Of a stretch of DNA of 64,000 nucleotides, positions 46,669 through 60,111 are shown piece after piece. A model generated the notes under the pieces. It was given only the letters and a program-made list of their open reading frames with translations, had not been told where the DNA came from and ran no database searches. How positions within the stretch are numbered: the stretch's first letter is position 1; each line of letters begins with the position of its first letter. The DNA is taken from NCBI RefSeq assembly GCF_021155775.2, contig NC_060232.1, forward strand, positions 38,730,089 through 38,794,088. Direction: 5' to 3'. A program made the translations under genes and the position numbers. The stretch comes from Neodiprion pinetum (lineage: Eukaryota > Arthropoda > Insecta > Hymenoptera > Diprionidae).

Positions 46669-49480
46669 ATCAGAAATGGTGAGGAACAATCGTCGGTTGG
46701 GTTCGCATGGAATTCCACATATATAGGCAGTACATATATACATAGCCAGTAATGAAACGTGTGTGGTAAATTTACCGTGTAATTTATACACTTGAAAAAC
46801 GACATTCAACCTAATGATACGGATGCATAGGTACATTTTTCTCTCTCGTGTTACAAGCGATTTAATCCTCGATTCAGTCGAGCACGAAGGGAAAATTTCT
46901 ATCAACGAACTCGCTTCAGTGTTAGTACGGCAGCTATATCCGTACGCGAAAATAAAGTTGAAAAATCTGCGCAACCTGTTCTGTACTCTACATTTTTACC
47001 ACGAAAATACAAATCTTCCAGGATATGTGCTCTCCTCAAAATTGAAGAGAATTAGCGTATCCTCTTTAAGGATTAGAGAGTTTGCGGTTTCGGGGATGGT
47101 AACGAAGTTGGGTACTTGATGGATTACGAAGAAGGGAAGCGAGTTTGGCGATTCGCGAGTGGCTCAAGCATATTGATTAAAAGTTTACCTGCCGCTTGAT
47201 AAATGTTGAACAATTTACAGTGATGAAATATATCATTATAATATATCATGTACAATATACCGCTGAAGAAGAAAGCGGGGAGCTGAAGTAATTATTCGGG
47301 GGGCTAAAACTGATCGAGACCGATCAGAAAATTGAATGATTCATCTCGCAGATCCGATTATTGGAAAACGACATTTGACCTGGATGGATTGAATGGTGTG
47401 ATAAATTATACCTCGTCTTTTTTGGAGTTCAGCTTTTTACTCTCGAGATAATTTCTTGAAAGTAGCTAATGGATCAAGCATTTTCCATCAGTGATTATAG
47501 ATTATTTTAGGTAACTGTGAACCCCAAGTTTGAACGAGCTACTTTACTCATCTCGACGACGACGACGATGACGGGATCAATCTCATATGAAGGAAAATAT
47601 TGCCAAGGATTTTTAAGAAGCTCCGCAAAATCAGAATATGTCGGTCCAGTTCGTTCCGCTTTAAGGCTACTTCGGTAAATACGTATGCGAAAACATGTAT
47701 TTCCGGACAAAAATCCCAAAGGTTAACAATATTGTTATAATTGGGAATCAGACTGTAACCCAGAGAGCTTCATCCGCCACTGATCATCCTTTGCTTTTAT
47801 CCGTTGGCCACGTTTTGATTTGATATTCCTCTTGGCGTAAAATGGCGGAAAATATCATTCTGCCAGTATTACGTTTTACATTTATGTCGATAAGAATAAT
47901 ATAAAGAATTATATTAATAAACGGAAATAGGATTTTGGTTTGCACTGATCAGTCAACGATAAAAAAAATTTAGAAAAAGAAAATTACGCGCACTGTCAAT
48001 AGAGTCAAACTTTGACTTAAACTTGTAATGATTATCCGAGTATAACGTAAAAACATTTTTAAATTGGTTGGAAAAGTTAAAAGCAATTTGTGCGCTTCGT
48101 TTAACTTGAGCGAAAGTGAAAGGAACCCTGTACCACTCACGTCAATATGGTAAAAAGGTGATCATGAAAAAAAGTGACTGACAATAAAACCGAGAGTGTA
48201 ACAATAACATTATGCATACATAATAAATTTAGTCAATGCATAGAGCTTTCTACAGCTTTCAAATTGAGATCGCGTTGTGATTGCATGATTTTTTGAAACA
48301 ATTTGAAAGAAATAAAAGTGTTGCTATCTTCAAAGTGTTATTTTTCCGACATTTTAAAAACTATTCAAATAAAATACCACCTTCCATGAAAGTGGAATGA
48401 ATCATTATTTCACTGGTTATCATCGATACGGAATAATTGGGAGGAATTCGAGAGGGTCGGATAAAGAAATATTCTGGTTTTATCGAATTATTTTTTAATA
48501 AGTATGCCGTAGATCTCCTCAGCATAATAAAGCACATCGATAAAAACACGAACTTGTTGAAATCAGATTTGTTTTTCATTTGAAGCGATCAGATTTCATA
48601 CTTATTTAAACAACGATATCAAGTGTTAAATCAGCTTGGTATTTCGCCTTTATCATTTATACGTAAATTTACTCGTCTATCGATAAAATGCTTAAATATT
48701 TATATTCCCACGATATTTTGAAATTCACTCGCGAACACAATTCTATTCAGTCACTCGTTACAAGCAGCTCAGTTTTCCAGCCAGGCTCATTAGCTGGAAA
48801 TCTTTGCTGCCTAATCGATCTTTAATCATATTATCGACTATAATAACATTAAAACATTACAGTGATAATTAACTAGACTAAACTTATAATCCTAACCGTT
48901 GGTAAAAATTTTTATTCCTTATCAATAAATAACCACGTTTTTATTTCAACTCTTGTCTTCCTTTACACTCATTATTTTTACACCTCAACAAACTCATCGA
49001 TACATACAGGTATATAAATATTCATACGATCATTACACATTGCTATTTCGACGAATAGCGAATTTTCAATTTACAAATAATTAACGGACTTCAGCTAACC
49101 GTAATTTATAATACACACGCCCGTCTTCGTCTCCTTACCTTGCCAATTGGATTGGTAGGTCAGATATCATCGGGGATACACGGAAAAAGGAATGAGAGCT
49201 GAACAATTAGAAAAGTAACCCACAAAAAAAAAAAAAGAAAAGAAACACTAGAAACAGAAGAGAAAGCATCGAATCGTCACAAATCTGTACTGCGTTTCTC
49301 TGCGCTTGGAACGTGAAACTTGATTTTTCCGTAATTGACGTAAAGTCGGTAAATTTAGTTCGGAGCCACGAGAGGTGGGTCATTAATGAAATTAGAGCAG
49401 CAGGCACAGCTAATTGATTTAGCTACAATCAAGCAATTTCCCCGAGAGGAGAGTATTTCATTCTGTTTATTTACTTTTCT

Positions 49481-49500
49481 CCCCCCCCCCCCCCCCCCCC
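49481..49500. repeat. Homopolymer run, 20 C
   Basis: Twenty C following a pyrimidine-rich lead-in; the longest homopolymer in the window. Confidence 0.9.
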
Positions 49501-51548
49501 ACCCGTGCCGAGTAGGTACAAGGATTTTTCCTCAGACCTTATTCACCCTTGACCCGTCGCTCCGCGTTTCCCGTTCGCTGATCCCCCCGACCCGATTTCT
49601 ACGGTTGAGCGAAAGTCATTCGAGAAAGAGGATAAAATTGTTTTCTGCTCCGTGGGCTCGCCGAACCCTCCCTATTCTCATCCCACCCTCTGTAACCATG
49701 CTAACCCAATATTCATGTATTTTCAATTTTCTTACCTCGCCTTGGTATAATACTTAAAACAGTTTCAATTCCTCCGTAGATAAGAGCTATCCGAAACATA
49801 TACATCTAGCAACGTTTATGCGTCGTTGAGGGAATTGTGGTTTGATTTCGAAAATTTTTCACCCGGAAAATGGACCCGTGGAATAAAAGAACCCGCTATT
49901 ATCTCGGTCTCAGGTATTTACTCTATTTTTTCACGTTCATGATAATCCCCATAGAATTGGATTCTTTCGCACAAGGTTTTTTATCACCGAATTTAATCGA
50001 ATGGGAAGTTGCGTTGAAAAATCTGCGTGAGACATTTTTTTAAGTTTTTAATTTCCAATTCCCTGACGTGAAAGGTTCCACGTCCATGATTTCATTGAAC
50101 AAAGGAAAATCTCAATTTCGAATGTAAAAAATTTTGAAATAATATCGGAATATTTCAGGACCTCACATTGTTGGGTTCGTAAAAAAAAAAACACACACAC
50201 ACGGCAATATCGATGCTTGTGAAAACATTGCTTCAGATATTCTTCTTTATCACTTCAAGGACAATCCGTTGCCAAAGAAATCTAATAATCTGAGGATTAT
50301 CGTTGATAAGCTTGATAACTTGTCGACAACTTTTCCGGCAACAAGAATAAAGATTCCGCAGAAATTATTCTATTGATTGTAATATAATCGCAATATCAGT
50401 TTCATATATAATCACACAATTTGACAACGGCAGAGGGTTTGGGTAAGAATTCGGGAAAAAATGGCTTCCGATGGTTACGCGAACGGTGACGCTTCAAATT
50501 TACGTAATTAAATTTGTAAAAGAAACAGCCGTTCGTCGTAACTGGATAGAATTTTGAACGAGGTTGTTCGCCGCTCGCTCTTTATCGAATAAAACGAATA
50601 CCTAGTTACATAATGCCTATAAGTATACGTCCTGGCCTTTCGGTGCATCGAGTATTCTGGGAGTAAACTTTGACGGCAATTCGATAATCTAAGTTCATGC
50701 GACAAGCGCGAGTTCTTAGCTTAAAAATCGAGTGAACATTTTTTTCACGTCAATCACCTTACATCCCCCTCGCTTTCTCCGTGCTGCGTACATATAGTAA
50801 TATACGCTTTTTCTTACCTTCATTCTTTCAAGACTGTGATGTATGAAAAGTGAAATTTTGACACCCCTGAATAATCACAAGGATCGTACCTTTAACAAGA
50901 GAAGAAGGTACTTTTACGATTTAAAATATGCAAAAAGGAATTAGTGTCGGGATTTGATTTCGAGTAAGCACAGCTTCCGATGCTTTCACACAAAGTAGAG
51001 TATACACTGAGGAAAGTTTCCATCGTTATACTTACCATGGAAAATTCTGCTTCGAATCACAAGAAAATGTGATACAATTAACTGTTTAGAATAATTACAG
51101 TTGTCAGTACTAGATTTTCCGGTAATTGCAATATTAAATCTGGTTGCTTGGTTTCTCGATAAAGTTAAATAGCCGACAATATCTCAAAAATGATTGCAAC
51201 AGTTACAATGAAAATATAGTACGATTGAGCATAATAAAAAATGGAACAAAAACACATACCTACGTATAGATTTTCTGGTTACATCTAAAAAGCTCATTTA
51301 TTCTCATTTTGTACCGAGAAGTATATTTCTCGTCTACGGTAAAAAATGAAAATAGTCAAGGACTGTACAGTGACCACAATTAGGAATTTCTTACGGCGGA
51401 TGATCGAGTTTTTAACACACGAGAAAATACAGATACAGGAGTTTTTGCACAGTCATTTAGCGCGAGGCATTGCACCCCCCTATAACGCAACGAACAGACG
51501 GAAGGGTTAAAAGCAGCTGACTTGAATCGGGGCATTGGCAGGCCTGTA

Positions 51549-54500
51549 TCATACATAAGTGCTCTGTATGTCAGTCTGCTGCGTCGCCGGGTGCCACTTC
51601 TTCATTATCCTGGGCTTGAAGAGCTGGCCGAAGGTCGTCCGGAATTGCCGCGACATCGAGCAGTAGAGAATGAAGTTAATGGCGCCGTTCAGTAGGGCGA
51701 GGATGTCCATAATCTCCCCCAAATTGTGGTAGCAGTTCCGGAAGAAACAGTCGCCCAGCACGCCCGAAAGCAGGCCCAGAATCCCCTGCGGGAATTCGGT
51801 GACGAGAAAGAGGAGCAGCACCGCAACCATCATCCGAGTTGTCCGGTCAGTCCGTCTCTCGGATTTACTGGCTCTCCGGGAGCCTCCGTTCTTCATTGTG
51901 TTAATGGCGCACGGATTGTAATCCCTCAGCGCCTGCTTTCTTCCCTTCGCCCTGTTAAATAGATTCAATTTTTCTTTCTCATTCGCGCTTTGTTAAGTCT
52001 CGTAGTAAGCGAAAAGCATCGACAGTCAAGAGAGTGACGAAATTTTTCGCCACTATTTCATAAAAATAACTCGTAATTTCTGAATAGATAGGCTAGGGGG
52101 CTCCAGGGTCGCCAGAATCCCCCCCCCCCCCAAGTAACCAAATCGATCTACAGCGCAACGGCGGGAAATCCGTGAAGGTGGAATGCGCGGTAAATGGATT
52201 TGTGGACTTGGGAAATACACCGTTTTTCTAGGTTCCTTTTAAAATTTTGCATGGAGATGTTGAAGAAAAAATATTTAACAATATAGCAACGAGTTTGCTT
52301 ACTCTTTTTTTGTCTCTTTGAAAGTATTTACTTTAAAGAGAATAACAGGGTAGATCCACCATTTTTGGTCACTGTACGATTCGTCGCTGCTATTGTAAAA
52401 TTTTTTAATCAACAATTTCGCTGCCACTCACGTCAATTACTAAAACACGACGCTTAAGCAAGTTTTAGAGAGAACTGTTTCATACTCGATACACTTTGTG
52501 TTGTTTAAAAGTAGACACTTGCGTGGATCAAATCACTTTTGTACCACGTGTTGTCATAACCTTACAATTAGGTTTTATACATCATGCCGAAATTGGATCA
52601 AACGATGGCAATAACTGGTAACAAAGCCATAAAAACGGATAAATCTTTACCATATGGAAGATTAATATTGTATGACCAGAGCAAAGCCGGAGAAGTTCAT
52701 CGCCCGAAGTGCATGGATGATCATGACTATACTTTTGTCATCTTGTTTGCCGCATCAGGTTGATAAATTATAGAAGAATCATATTTTTGAAACCCTTGAC
52801 ACAAACAATCTGATCCGAAAACTCGACCTACCCGTCAACTCTGAGCTTTTACTCGTGAACAAAGACGCGTTAGTTTTGTTCCACGATTACAGTTTGTCTG
52901 TTCGATTCAGTAAAGTGACGTCATATCAGAAATAGATCCACATCTAAAACATCGGATTTGCTGCTATTTAATGGCCAATGTTTCTATAATTATACCAAAC
53001 AGTAGACGGTTCGAAAAAAATTCGAAAATTATCTACAACCGATAACAAGATTCGAAAATTCTTCTCTCGATCAGAGATTTTTATGCAAGTAAAAGGGCTA
53101 CAGCTGGCTTACTTGTACAAGGCTTTGATCAGCCAGCAGCTAATGACGGTCAGAATCAGGCAGGGAAGGAGCTTGACGACTACGGCCAACACCCAAAAGT
53201 TCAACTGAATAAGGAAGCCCTTTCCCGTCGTGTCTGCGTCCATCGCATCGACGTAGTAAAGTATTTCCACCCGACCATTTTCCTCCAGCCTTTCCTCCCT
53301 GATCTGCAGACAAGGATTTGGTCATCCCGACGATTTATTTCAATCACTGTTCCGCGAACCTACAGGGTGTCCCATTTTAAAAAGTTTGCTCAAAAATATC
53401 GAAAACTATGTAAGCTGCATTAAATTGAAAAATGCTTCGGACAGAAGTTGTTGTATTTGAAGGTGAGGCTCATCGCATGAGCATCCAAGTTTGTGGGTCC
53501 AGGGCCTTTGCTGGGCCCATTGAAGCCCAACTTAAGTCTTTCCCGCTAATTTGTTTAGTTTTCGATGTATTTGAGCATATTTCAAAAAATGGTTCACTCT
53601 GTAAATCAGAATCTGTAAATAACGTGAACTCACCCCGAAGACCAGATAGCTTGGAGCGCAGGCGATGAAAGGGGCGAGAAAACTGCTCCAGAGTGCGACT
53701 CTGCACCGAGCAGCAGTGCACCAGGCATGATTGTGTTGCGGGAACCTGAAATGGTCCAAAAGCTAGTACTTGTTCATGGCGGAAATTAAAATCGTTTAAC
53801 CGGGTGGAAGCGTTTCAAAAAGTTACAACCGCAAGCGGATTGGCCGGTATGTGAGAACTGAGCTTCCTCTCTGAATGCCAATTTGTATGCAGAGTTATTA
53901 CTTCCCCTCCGAACCGAAGCCTGGAATTTGCATTATGCCGGTGTATTTTTATGGCCACCATTCCACCCGTACGTCACCTTTGATAGGGAACAGTATGTGC
54001 CGCGTTCCACTCGTGTCGTAAAGTTGCCCGAGGAGAACTCGATGTTAACGGATTTATAAATATTTATACGAACCCAATTCCTCCCCCCGCGCTCATGTAA
54101 TATGTGATACGCCGGAATCGGAAGACGCGTTTTTCGCGCCATGGACCTCTTCACGCGTTATAAATTGCGTCGTTGAGTCGATAGGCGATCGGATTACCGT
54201 GAATTCCGGCGGTCCGTCGCTCCTGACCATCCTTCTTCCACCCTTTTTTTTTTTTTAACGTTTCTGTGAAATTTGGTCTCGATGGCTTCCTTTCCGCGCT
54301 GTTTACACCTCTGATCAACCCTTATGTCACTGCCGGCGCCTCTGTCGGACGCCTACCACTTTTTGTAAACCCTGCAGTGTCAACGGTCCGCACAGTAATG
54401 GCCTCGTCGAGAAACACTATATCCTTCGGATAATATTGCCCGAGCTATCTCTGCCACCTTGGCATCCTCCGCAAGCCGACTCGCCACTCTTTTTACCAAA

Positions 54501-57000
54501 GTTTTTTCCACCAGTCTGACGCACGGGACTGTTTTCACTCGGCAGACGTTTCCATAATTTACTTACGCAGCTCATATTTCCTACTTTTCATCAAAACTTT
54601 CTCCTGTATTTTATCCAATGTATACTTTGGCCTCACCATGTCGGGGATGATATTCCAGCTGCACTTTGTCGGCTTTTTCAATAACGGGATGGCCAACTAT
54701 ATGTCTATATAATCTTCGTTATTCGAGTTTATTCTGTAGTAATATAAGTAACCGCTTAATTGTGTTTCGACTTGACCCTAAATTATTGCCACCACCCGAA
54801 ACGACTCTTGACTGTTCCTTCTAGCCGGTTAAAATTTGATATGTTAGTCGTAATTTATTACTGCTAACGTAACGATTCTACGATTCTGGAAGAGGGTGAC
54901 TTGGTCGGTGTTGAAATTCCGTTGATTATTTGTCTGGTCCCTTTCACCTCATCTTTTATTTCGTTTTGCTAGGACCATATAAGGCTTTGAAGGCTGGAAG
55001 AGTGCCGAAATCAAACTTTTGTTTAACTTTCCTAGAAACTTTGTTGGAAACTTGAAAAATCGGGATCCCAAGGACCGCAACACGCGCCATCAGACTCGGC
55101 CATATCCAACCGTAATGAAAAATTTATGAAGGCTTCTTTTGAGCGCCACTATTTCGTACAAATTTATTTTAGATTCGTAGCACTTAGGCGGTACGATTAT
55201 CGTCTTGAAAAAACAGAGACGCGTTAATATTCCGGAATGAATCTTGTCCGTTAAGGCAGAGAAAACAAACCCAAGCCGTCTTCATCGCGAAATAACTTTA
55301 CGACCTACGTTAGGAAAATATATAATATTCGATAGAGTACGCACTGGAGAATGATCCTCCTTCCAAAGATACGACCACACAGCTGAGTTACGAGCTAAGA
55401 ATTGGGGCTTGCGAAACCTCACGATCGCGGGGAATTCGTCAAAGTGCTTTTTTGTCAACTTGACGCGACATTAGAGAACATCTGTTTGATCAGACCCTAA
55501 ACTGTCGAAAGAAGTTTCGGGGAGTGACAATTGAGTAAGAGAGGCCGTTCAGCTTGGCTTGTGGTCTCGAATCACGAATCGAGGCAAGAGGAATGGAAAG
55601 GAAGAAAAAATGAGTTCAATCCATTTGCTCTCCGTGTCCTTATCGCGGTGGACAGGAAGTCAATAAAAATGGATTTCCAACACGGTCTGGGGTTGAGAAG
55701 AGCACGAGGAGCATTTTCACTTTGGTGGGCCGTGTAAATCGGTTCACCACGTTAACTCTCGGAAACTTTTGCCATTGGGGAGAATGCGCTCGAAGATACC
55801 AAAACTGAACCTTAATCCCGCACCCTAATCGGACAGGGATCACCTCCGAGGGTGAAGCTTAAGTGTACAACTCGAGGACGATCGATAGTGCATTGGCAAT
55901 GTTTCGGTTCCACGACATTACCTAATTGCCACCATGACTGAGAGATGTGGCACGGGTCCAACGGGATTGTCATCACGCCACCATATCGCTGGAATCGTTT
56001 CCGAACCGATTCCTGATCGAGTACCTCGTCACGATGTGGAATTCATTCGTTGTAAGCTGCGGTCAGCTTGAGCGAAAACCCGGAGGCGATCGGGTTCCGA
56101 TTTCAAGCGGAAAATCAGCGGTCAGGTGGTGCGATTGCAGTGAAATGTATACCATCAAAGGCGATTCTACACCGAGGTAAACTGGTTCAATCAAAATCCA
56201 CCGCAGTCTCCGAAACGAATCTGATCCTATCAACTGCTTTTAACGATTACGTCGCATCAAGCACGATGTTGATAGCCTCCAATGACGTTTCTGAGTTCAG
56301 TTTGTTACCGGAGGTAATTACATCTGCAGGCTTTACCATGGTAGTGCAAGCCTAGTAGACCAGGTTGATTTCTTCTCGTCATATTACGACGACCAACGAC
56401 AAGTCGTACGAGATAGAAATGCGAGGACATGAAAGAGTCGCGTCAACGGTTCCAATAAATTCAATTCGTTCGTAAATTAGGGTTTACTGACCTGATGGCG
56501 ATGTACCTCCAGACGGCAAGAGTGAGGGTCAATCCTATGCTGATGGTGTGCAGGGCTTGGGCGAAGTGCATGTGGAAGAGCACGAAGACCGCCCATCCGT
56601 AAGGAAAGACCTTGTGTCCCGGAAGGATGAGGTACTTGTAGACGGCGAATGGAACGTACTCGAACATGACGAGCATATCGGCGGTCGCGAGTCCTGTGAG
56701 TATGCGATTTATGGGTGCCGAGGCCATGTCCTTCCGGGTGAGAACGACGATGTTCAGCATATTCGCGACGCTTCCAAATATGCAGACTATCAGGGCAACG
56801 TAGCCGTGGTAAACCTTGTAGGAGAGGGCAAGGTCGCGAACGACACCGTTGCAGTAGCAGTATTTCTCCTCGGTCGAAGAAATGGTCGTCCTAGTCGTCG
56901 GAAGGTTTGGGAAGCTGAAGTTGTTCAGGTAGTCGATGTCCTCTTCGGTTATATTGAGCTTCTTGTACAAGTCCGATATGTTCTCGTGGCGATTCATCAT
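51549..57000 (-). CDS. Myosuppressin receptor-like GPCR, 4 exons (404 aa)
   Basis: This is a rhodopsin-class receptor in the plasma membrane, probably for myosuppressin (an FLRFamide that slows visceral and heart muscle). Exons: 57000-56492, 53745-53634, 53303-53113 and 51951-51549; the phases all fit. The N-terminus has N-glycosylation sites (NIS, NIT, NFS). TM1-2 include IVVLTRKDMASAPINRILTG and TADMLVMFEYVPFA. After TM3 the usual DRY is WRY (LAVWRYIAIR, about 164-166), which I associate with this subfamily. TM6 is the very characteristic LLLFLVTEFPQGILGLLSG, and TM7 ends NFILYCSMSRQFRTTF. The start is the first of two adjacent ATGs. Introns are 2.7 kb, 0.3 kb and 1.2 kb. Assignment against the closest relatives rests on motif memory. 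Confidence 0.88.
52119..52131. repeat. Homopolymer run, 13 C
   Basis: Thirteen C inside intron 3 of the receptor gene (51952-53112). The rest of that intron shows nothing recognisable. Confidence 0.85.
53746..56491. other. Intron 1 of the myosuppressin receptor gene
   Basis: A 2.7-kb intron bounded by GTCAGT at 56491 and a TTTCAG acceptor at 53746. It contains several short open frames on both strands with no recognisable protein, and I see no nested gene. Confidence 0.6.
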
Positions 57001-60000
57001 CGTTACTTCGTACAACAAGTGCTTAAGTTAGAGTAGCGTTCAGCTGATTCGCATCAGTCTGGACTTCCGCCAGGTTGTACAGCACATTCCGGTCCAGGCT
57101 TACAGATCTCAGACCCCAACCCCTGACGCTTAATTCCAGGTTCCCTCTTTTATCACGAACTACCAGCTCGCTCTGTGGTGCTGGTCAATTTTCTCTGAAG
57201 GGCGCCACTATTGACAGAAAAATCAAAACGGGGTTAAAGCAGGAAAGGTCCAGTTGCGTTCGGTTGGAAAATATAACTCGTCAACGCTGTGACGTATGTA
57301 CATAAGTCTGATTTCGACAAATACGTTTTACAACGATGCTGCCCAGATATTATATCGGGCTGGCATCTGGTGCAGCTACCAATATTCGACGTGGTTATTT
57401 ACTTTATTAATGCGGCCAGCTTTTGACCATCGTATCGTTCGCGGAAAACGAGGATTTCAGAGTAACTCGCGTTTGACGTCGAGGAACGAAATAATAACTC
57501 CGATGTTATGACGAACCAGACTTAGCTTTATCAAAACATCGATTCAAGACCTTGCGGTCCGAGAAATCAAAAGCGTTCAACGGAGATGAATCCAAAGATG
57601 AATATACCAAACGAACCTGACAAGTTGCATGAAGTCGATAAATTTGATCGTGTATAAATATGATTCAGAAACCATGGGTCGCGAAAGAATCTTACGCCGA
57701 TATGAGGAACAATTGGAATACGAGCTTTTGTAGAGTCGGCTAGAACTTTCAGCTTTTCATTTTGCATTACACGTTTTTTAATCTTCTTTCGGCAGCTGTG
57801 ACGTTTCATTTGAATTGGAGATTCGAGACGCGTTTATGCTTCCTGCGGTGCGACAGGCGAACCCTTAAACCTAGAAATAGACCGAAAGGAAAACAGTTCG
57901 GTTGGTATTACGGCAATGCGCGGTCAGTATAAAATTTCGAGAGAAGTCGGTCGGTGGAACGAGCTTTTATTTTAGAGTATCGCCGAGGGACCGATTGTGG
58001 AAAAACGAGGTTCGCAATTTTCGTGGGAGGAAGAGAGGATTGTCATTCGCTTTTAGCACTCTACTCTCACTGCGTTGTTCATGTTTTCTCGGTGAGAATA
58101 TCGAAAATTTAATTGAAGGAAAGCAGATCGTATTTTCAATTCTTTGAGAATATGTTATGACGTAAATGTTATGTAACTACAGTTCTTTCAATTTTGCGAA
58201 TCATCAGAGGATTTGTTACGGAGTCCGTTTTTACCTACTTATGTAAGAATCCCGCAACTTTTACGTGGAATGTAACAAGGATGGCAAAATAATTATAATC
58301 CGACACGATTATAAGCGTGGGTAAACTTTGTTAATGGATTAATGTAAGCAGCACTGCAGCCACGTCCTTGTTTCATAACAAAAACTTTCGAAGTGAGTAT
58401 CGTGATCGTATAATTATATATTTTGGCTAATATTACTTTAATTATGACATTAATTATTAACGAATAAACTTCCAAAAGCCGGCGTCCAGTAGATTTCCGC
58501 ATACGGTAATAAATCGTTTTGAAATATGCAACAAGCTTTTTTAATATGCCTAATATTATACCTAATTTTTAATAACCGAGGGTCCAAATGCAGCATCGAA
58601 TAAACTTTATATATAAACACCCACGAGTAAAAATTTTATGGCCAGGGTGAAAAACCGTACGTTTTCTTTCTTTTTTTTTTTATCAAATGTATGTACAGTG
58701 CCTTGTGGATTACGTGGCGCGATATTTATTTATTGATTTACGACGCGGGCTTTGTCGAACTAATTGATAATTTAATATATGAAAAGCATCGTGTATAAAT
58801 AACGCTGTTGCTATCGGTTTATTAGATCTACGTGTTACACGTGAGCCTCTATTTCGATGTTAAAAACACCCCAATTCGTTTCCCGGTGATTAATCTACCG
58901 AAAAAGTTCTCTCTCAAATACATATAAAAACCTCCAGCGACTCGCGCTGTGATTATTTTTATTTAATTTTTTTTGATTATATTACACTTGTTCAAAATGG
59001 TAAAGGAAAATTTTTAAACTTTCTTGATCACCCAAACTGTTTTACTTTCATTTGAAAACTCACTCGCTCGCTTTCCAAGATTCTCAAAACGAGTGAAAAC
59101 TCTACACAACTCGACGGTTCCTCGTTCTTTCCGCAAAAATATTGCCGGTCCTTTATCATCACCTCGCAGATAACCTCACGGTATACGAATATCGCGACTG
59201 GATAATATCCCGGAGGAAATCAAAATTCGAAGACGAAGCGTCCCGCAGGTACATCTACGTTGATCAGCAGGACGACAGATGGAATTCGCACAGCTACAGA
59301 GAGGGTTATAAAACATGAAGGTGCTTCGCGACTCTCGAACAGATGTTTCAATTTGTCGCCTAGATTATTCCGCCTTCGCTCCGGTTCAACTTCTTCGCGA
59401 GTACCGATACGATTTTCAACCGGGCGAGAGGCGACGGATCGGCTTTATTTAATTTCATTTTATTTCGGCTCGTTCAGAGGTCGGGAATACGTAGCGTGAA
59501 TTCTAATCGCCTCGGAGCTTTCCTCGGCAATCCAGCGTCGCGTCGTCGTCTTTGAGTCAATCACGAGACTACAATAATCCCAGAATTAAATTCCCGTTCA
59601 TGCAAAGTGACTTAGACTCGAAGAACGCGGGCTCCCCAGTTTTTTTCCCCCACGAGTGTTTCTTGTTGCCGAGTCGAGTGCTTGGGTATAAAAACCGAGT
59701 CGACGGTCTCTGGGAAGCTTCAAAAATATTAACTCACAAGTTTATACTCGCCGAGGCGCTGTGAATTATCTCTCTGCTTCTTGCCAGCACGATCGGGCCA
59801 GGAATAGAGGCCTTGGAAAAACTATATTCTCATAGATTGCACGTTGCGCATGCAGGAACAATTCTCCTACCGCAATACCTTTAATTCCTCGGATCAAGCG
59901 AACTGCGCGATTCGACCGGTAAACCAAAAGTATCCGCTCGTATCTGTAATTATACAGTTAACGCAGCCCGGCGTAGTTCGATTCGTTCTCCGTTATCTCG

Positions 60001-60070
60001 GACAATTATTGTTACAATTATCACAGGTGGCCATCCACAACCTCCTATCAATTCAGCTTCGGGGGAATCC

Positions 60071-60111
60071 AGAGAGAGGGAGAAAGAGAGAAGAGAGAGA
60101 GGGAGAGAGCT
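60071..60111. repeat. GA-rich simple repeat
   Basis: An imperfect run of GA/GGGA units of about 40 bp on the plus strand, of the kind bound by GAGA-type factors in insects. It lies about 3 kb upstream of the receptor ATG; no function is shown. Confidence 0.8.

Larger units (their letters stand above)
44828..51548. other. Intergenic between BBS4 and the myosuppressin receptor gene
   Basis: About 6.7 kb, mostly AT-rich. It holds a CCTAA-like patch (45935-45959), a 690-bp inverted repeat (45981-46668), a GAC/GAT trinucleotide patch near 47555, a 20-C run (49481-49500) and a short CA repeat near 50190. The longer open frames here have no recognisable domains. The two flanking genes converge, so only 3' ends are expected. 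Confidence 0.6.

Noticed and set aside
56548..57036. Plus-strand 162-codon open frame opposite receptor exon 1
   Set aside because: It is antisense to the GPCR exon, which has recognisable membrane helices and glycosylation sites.
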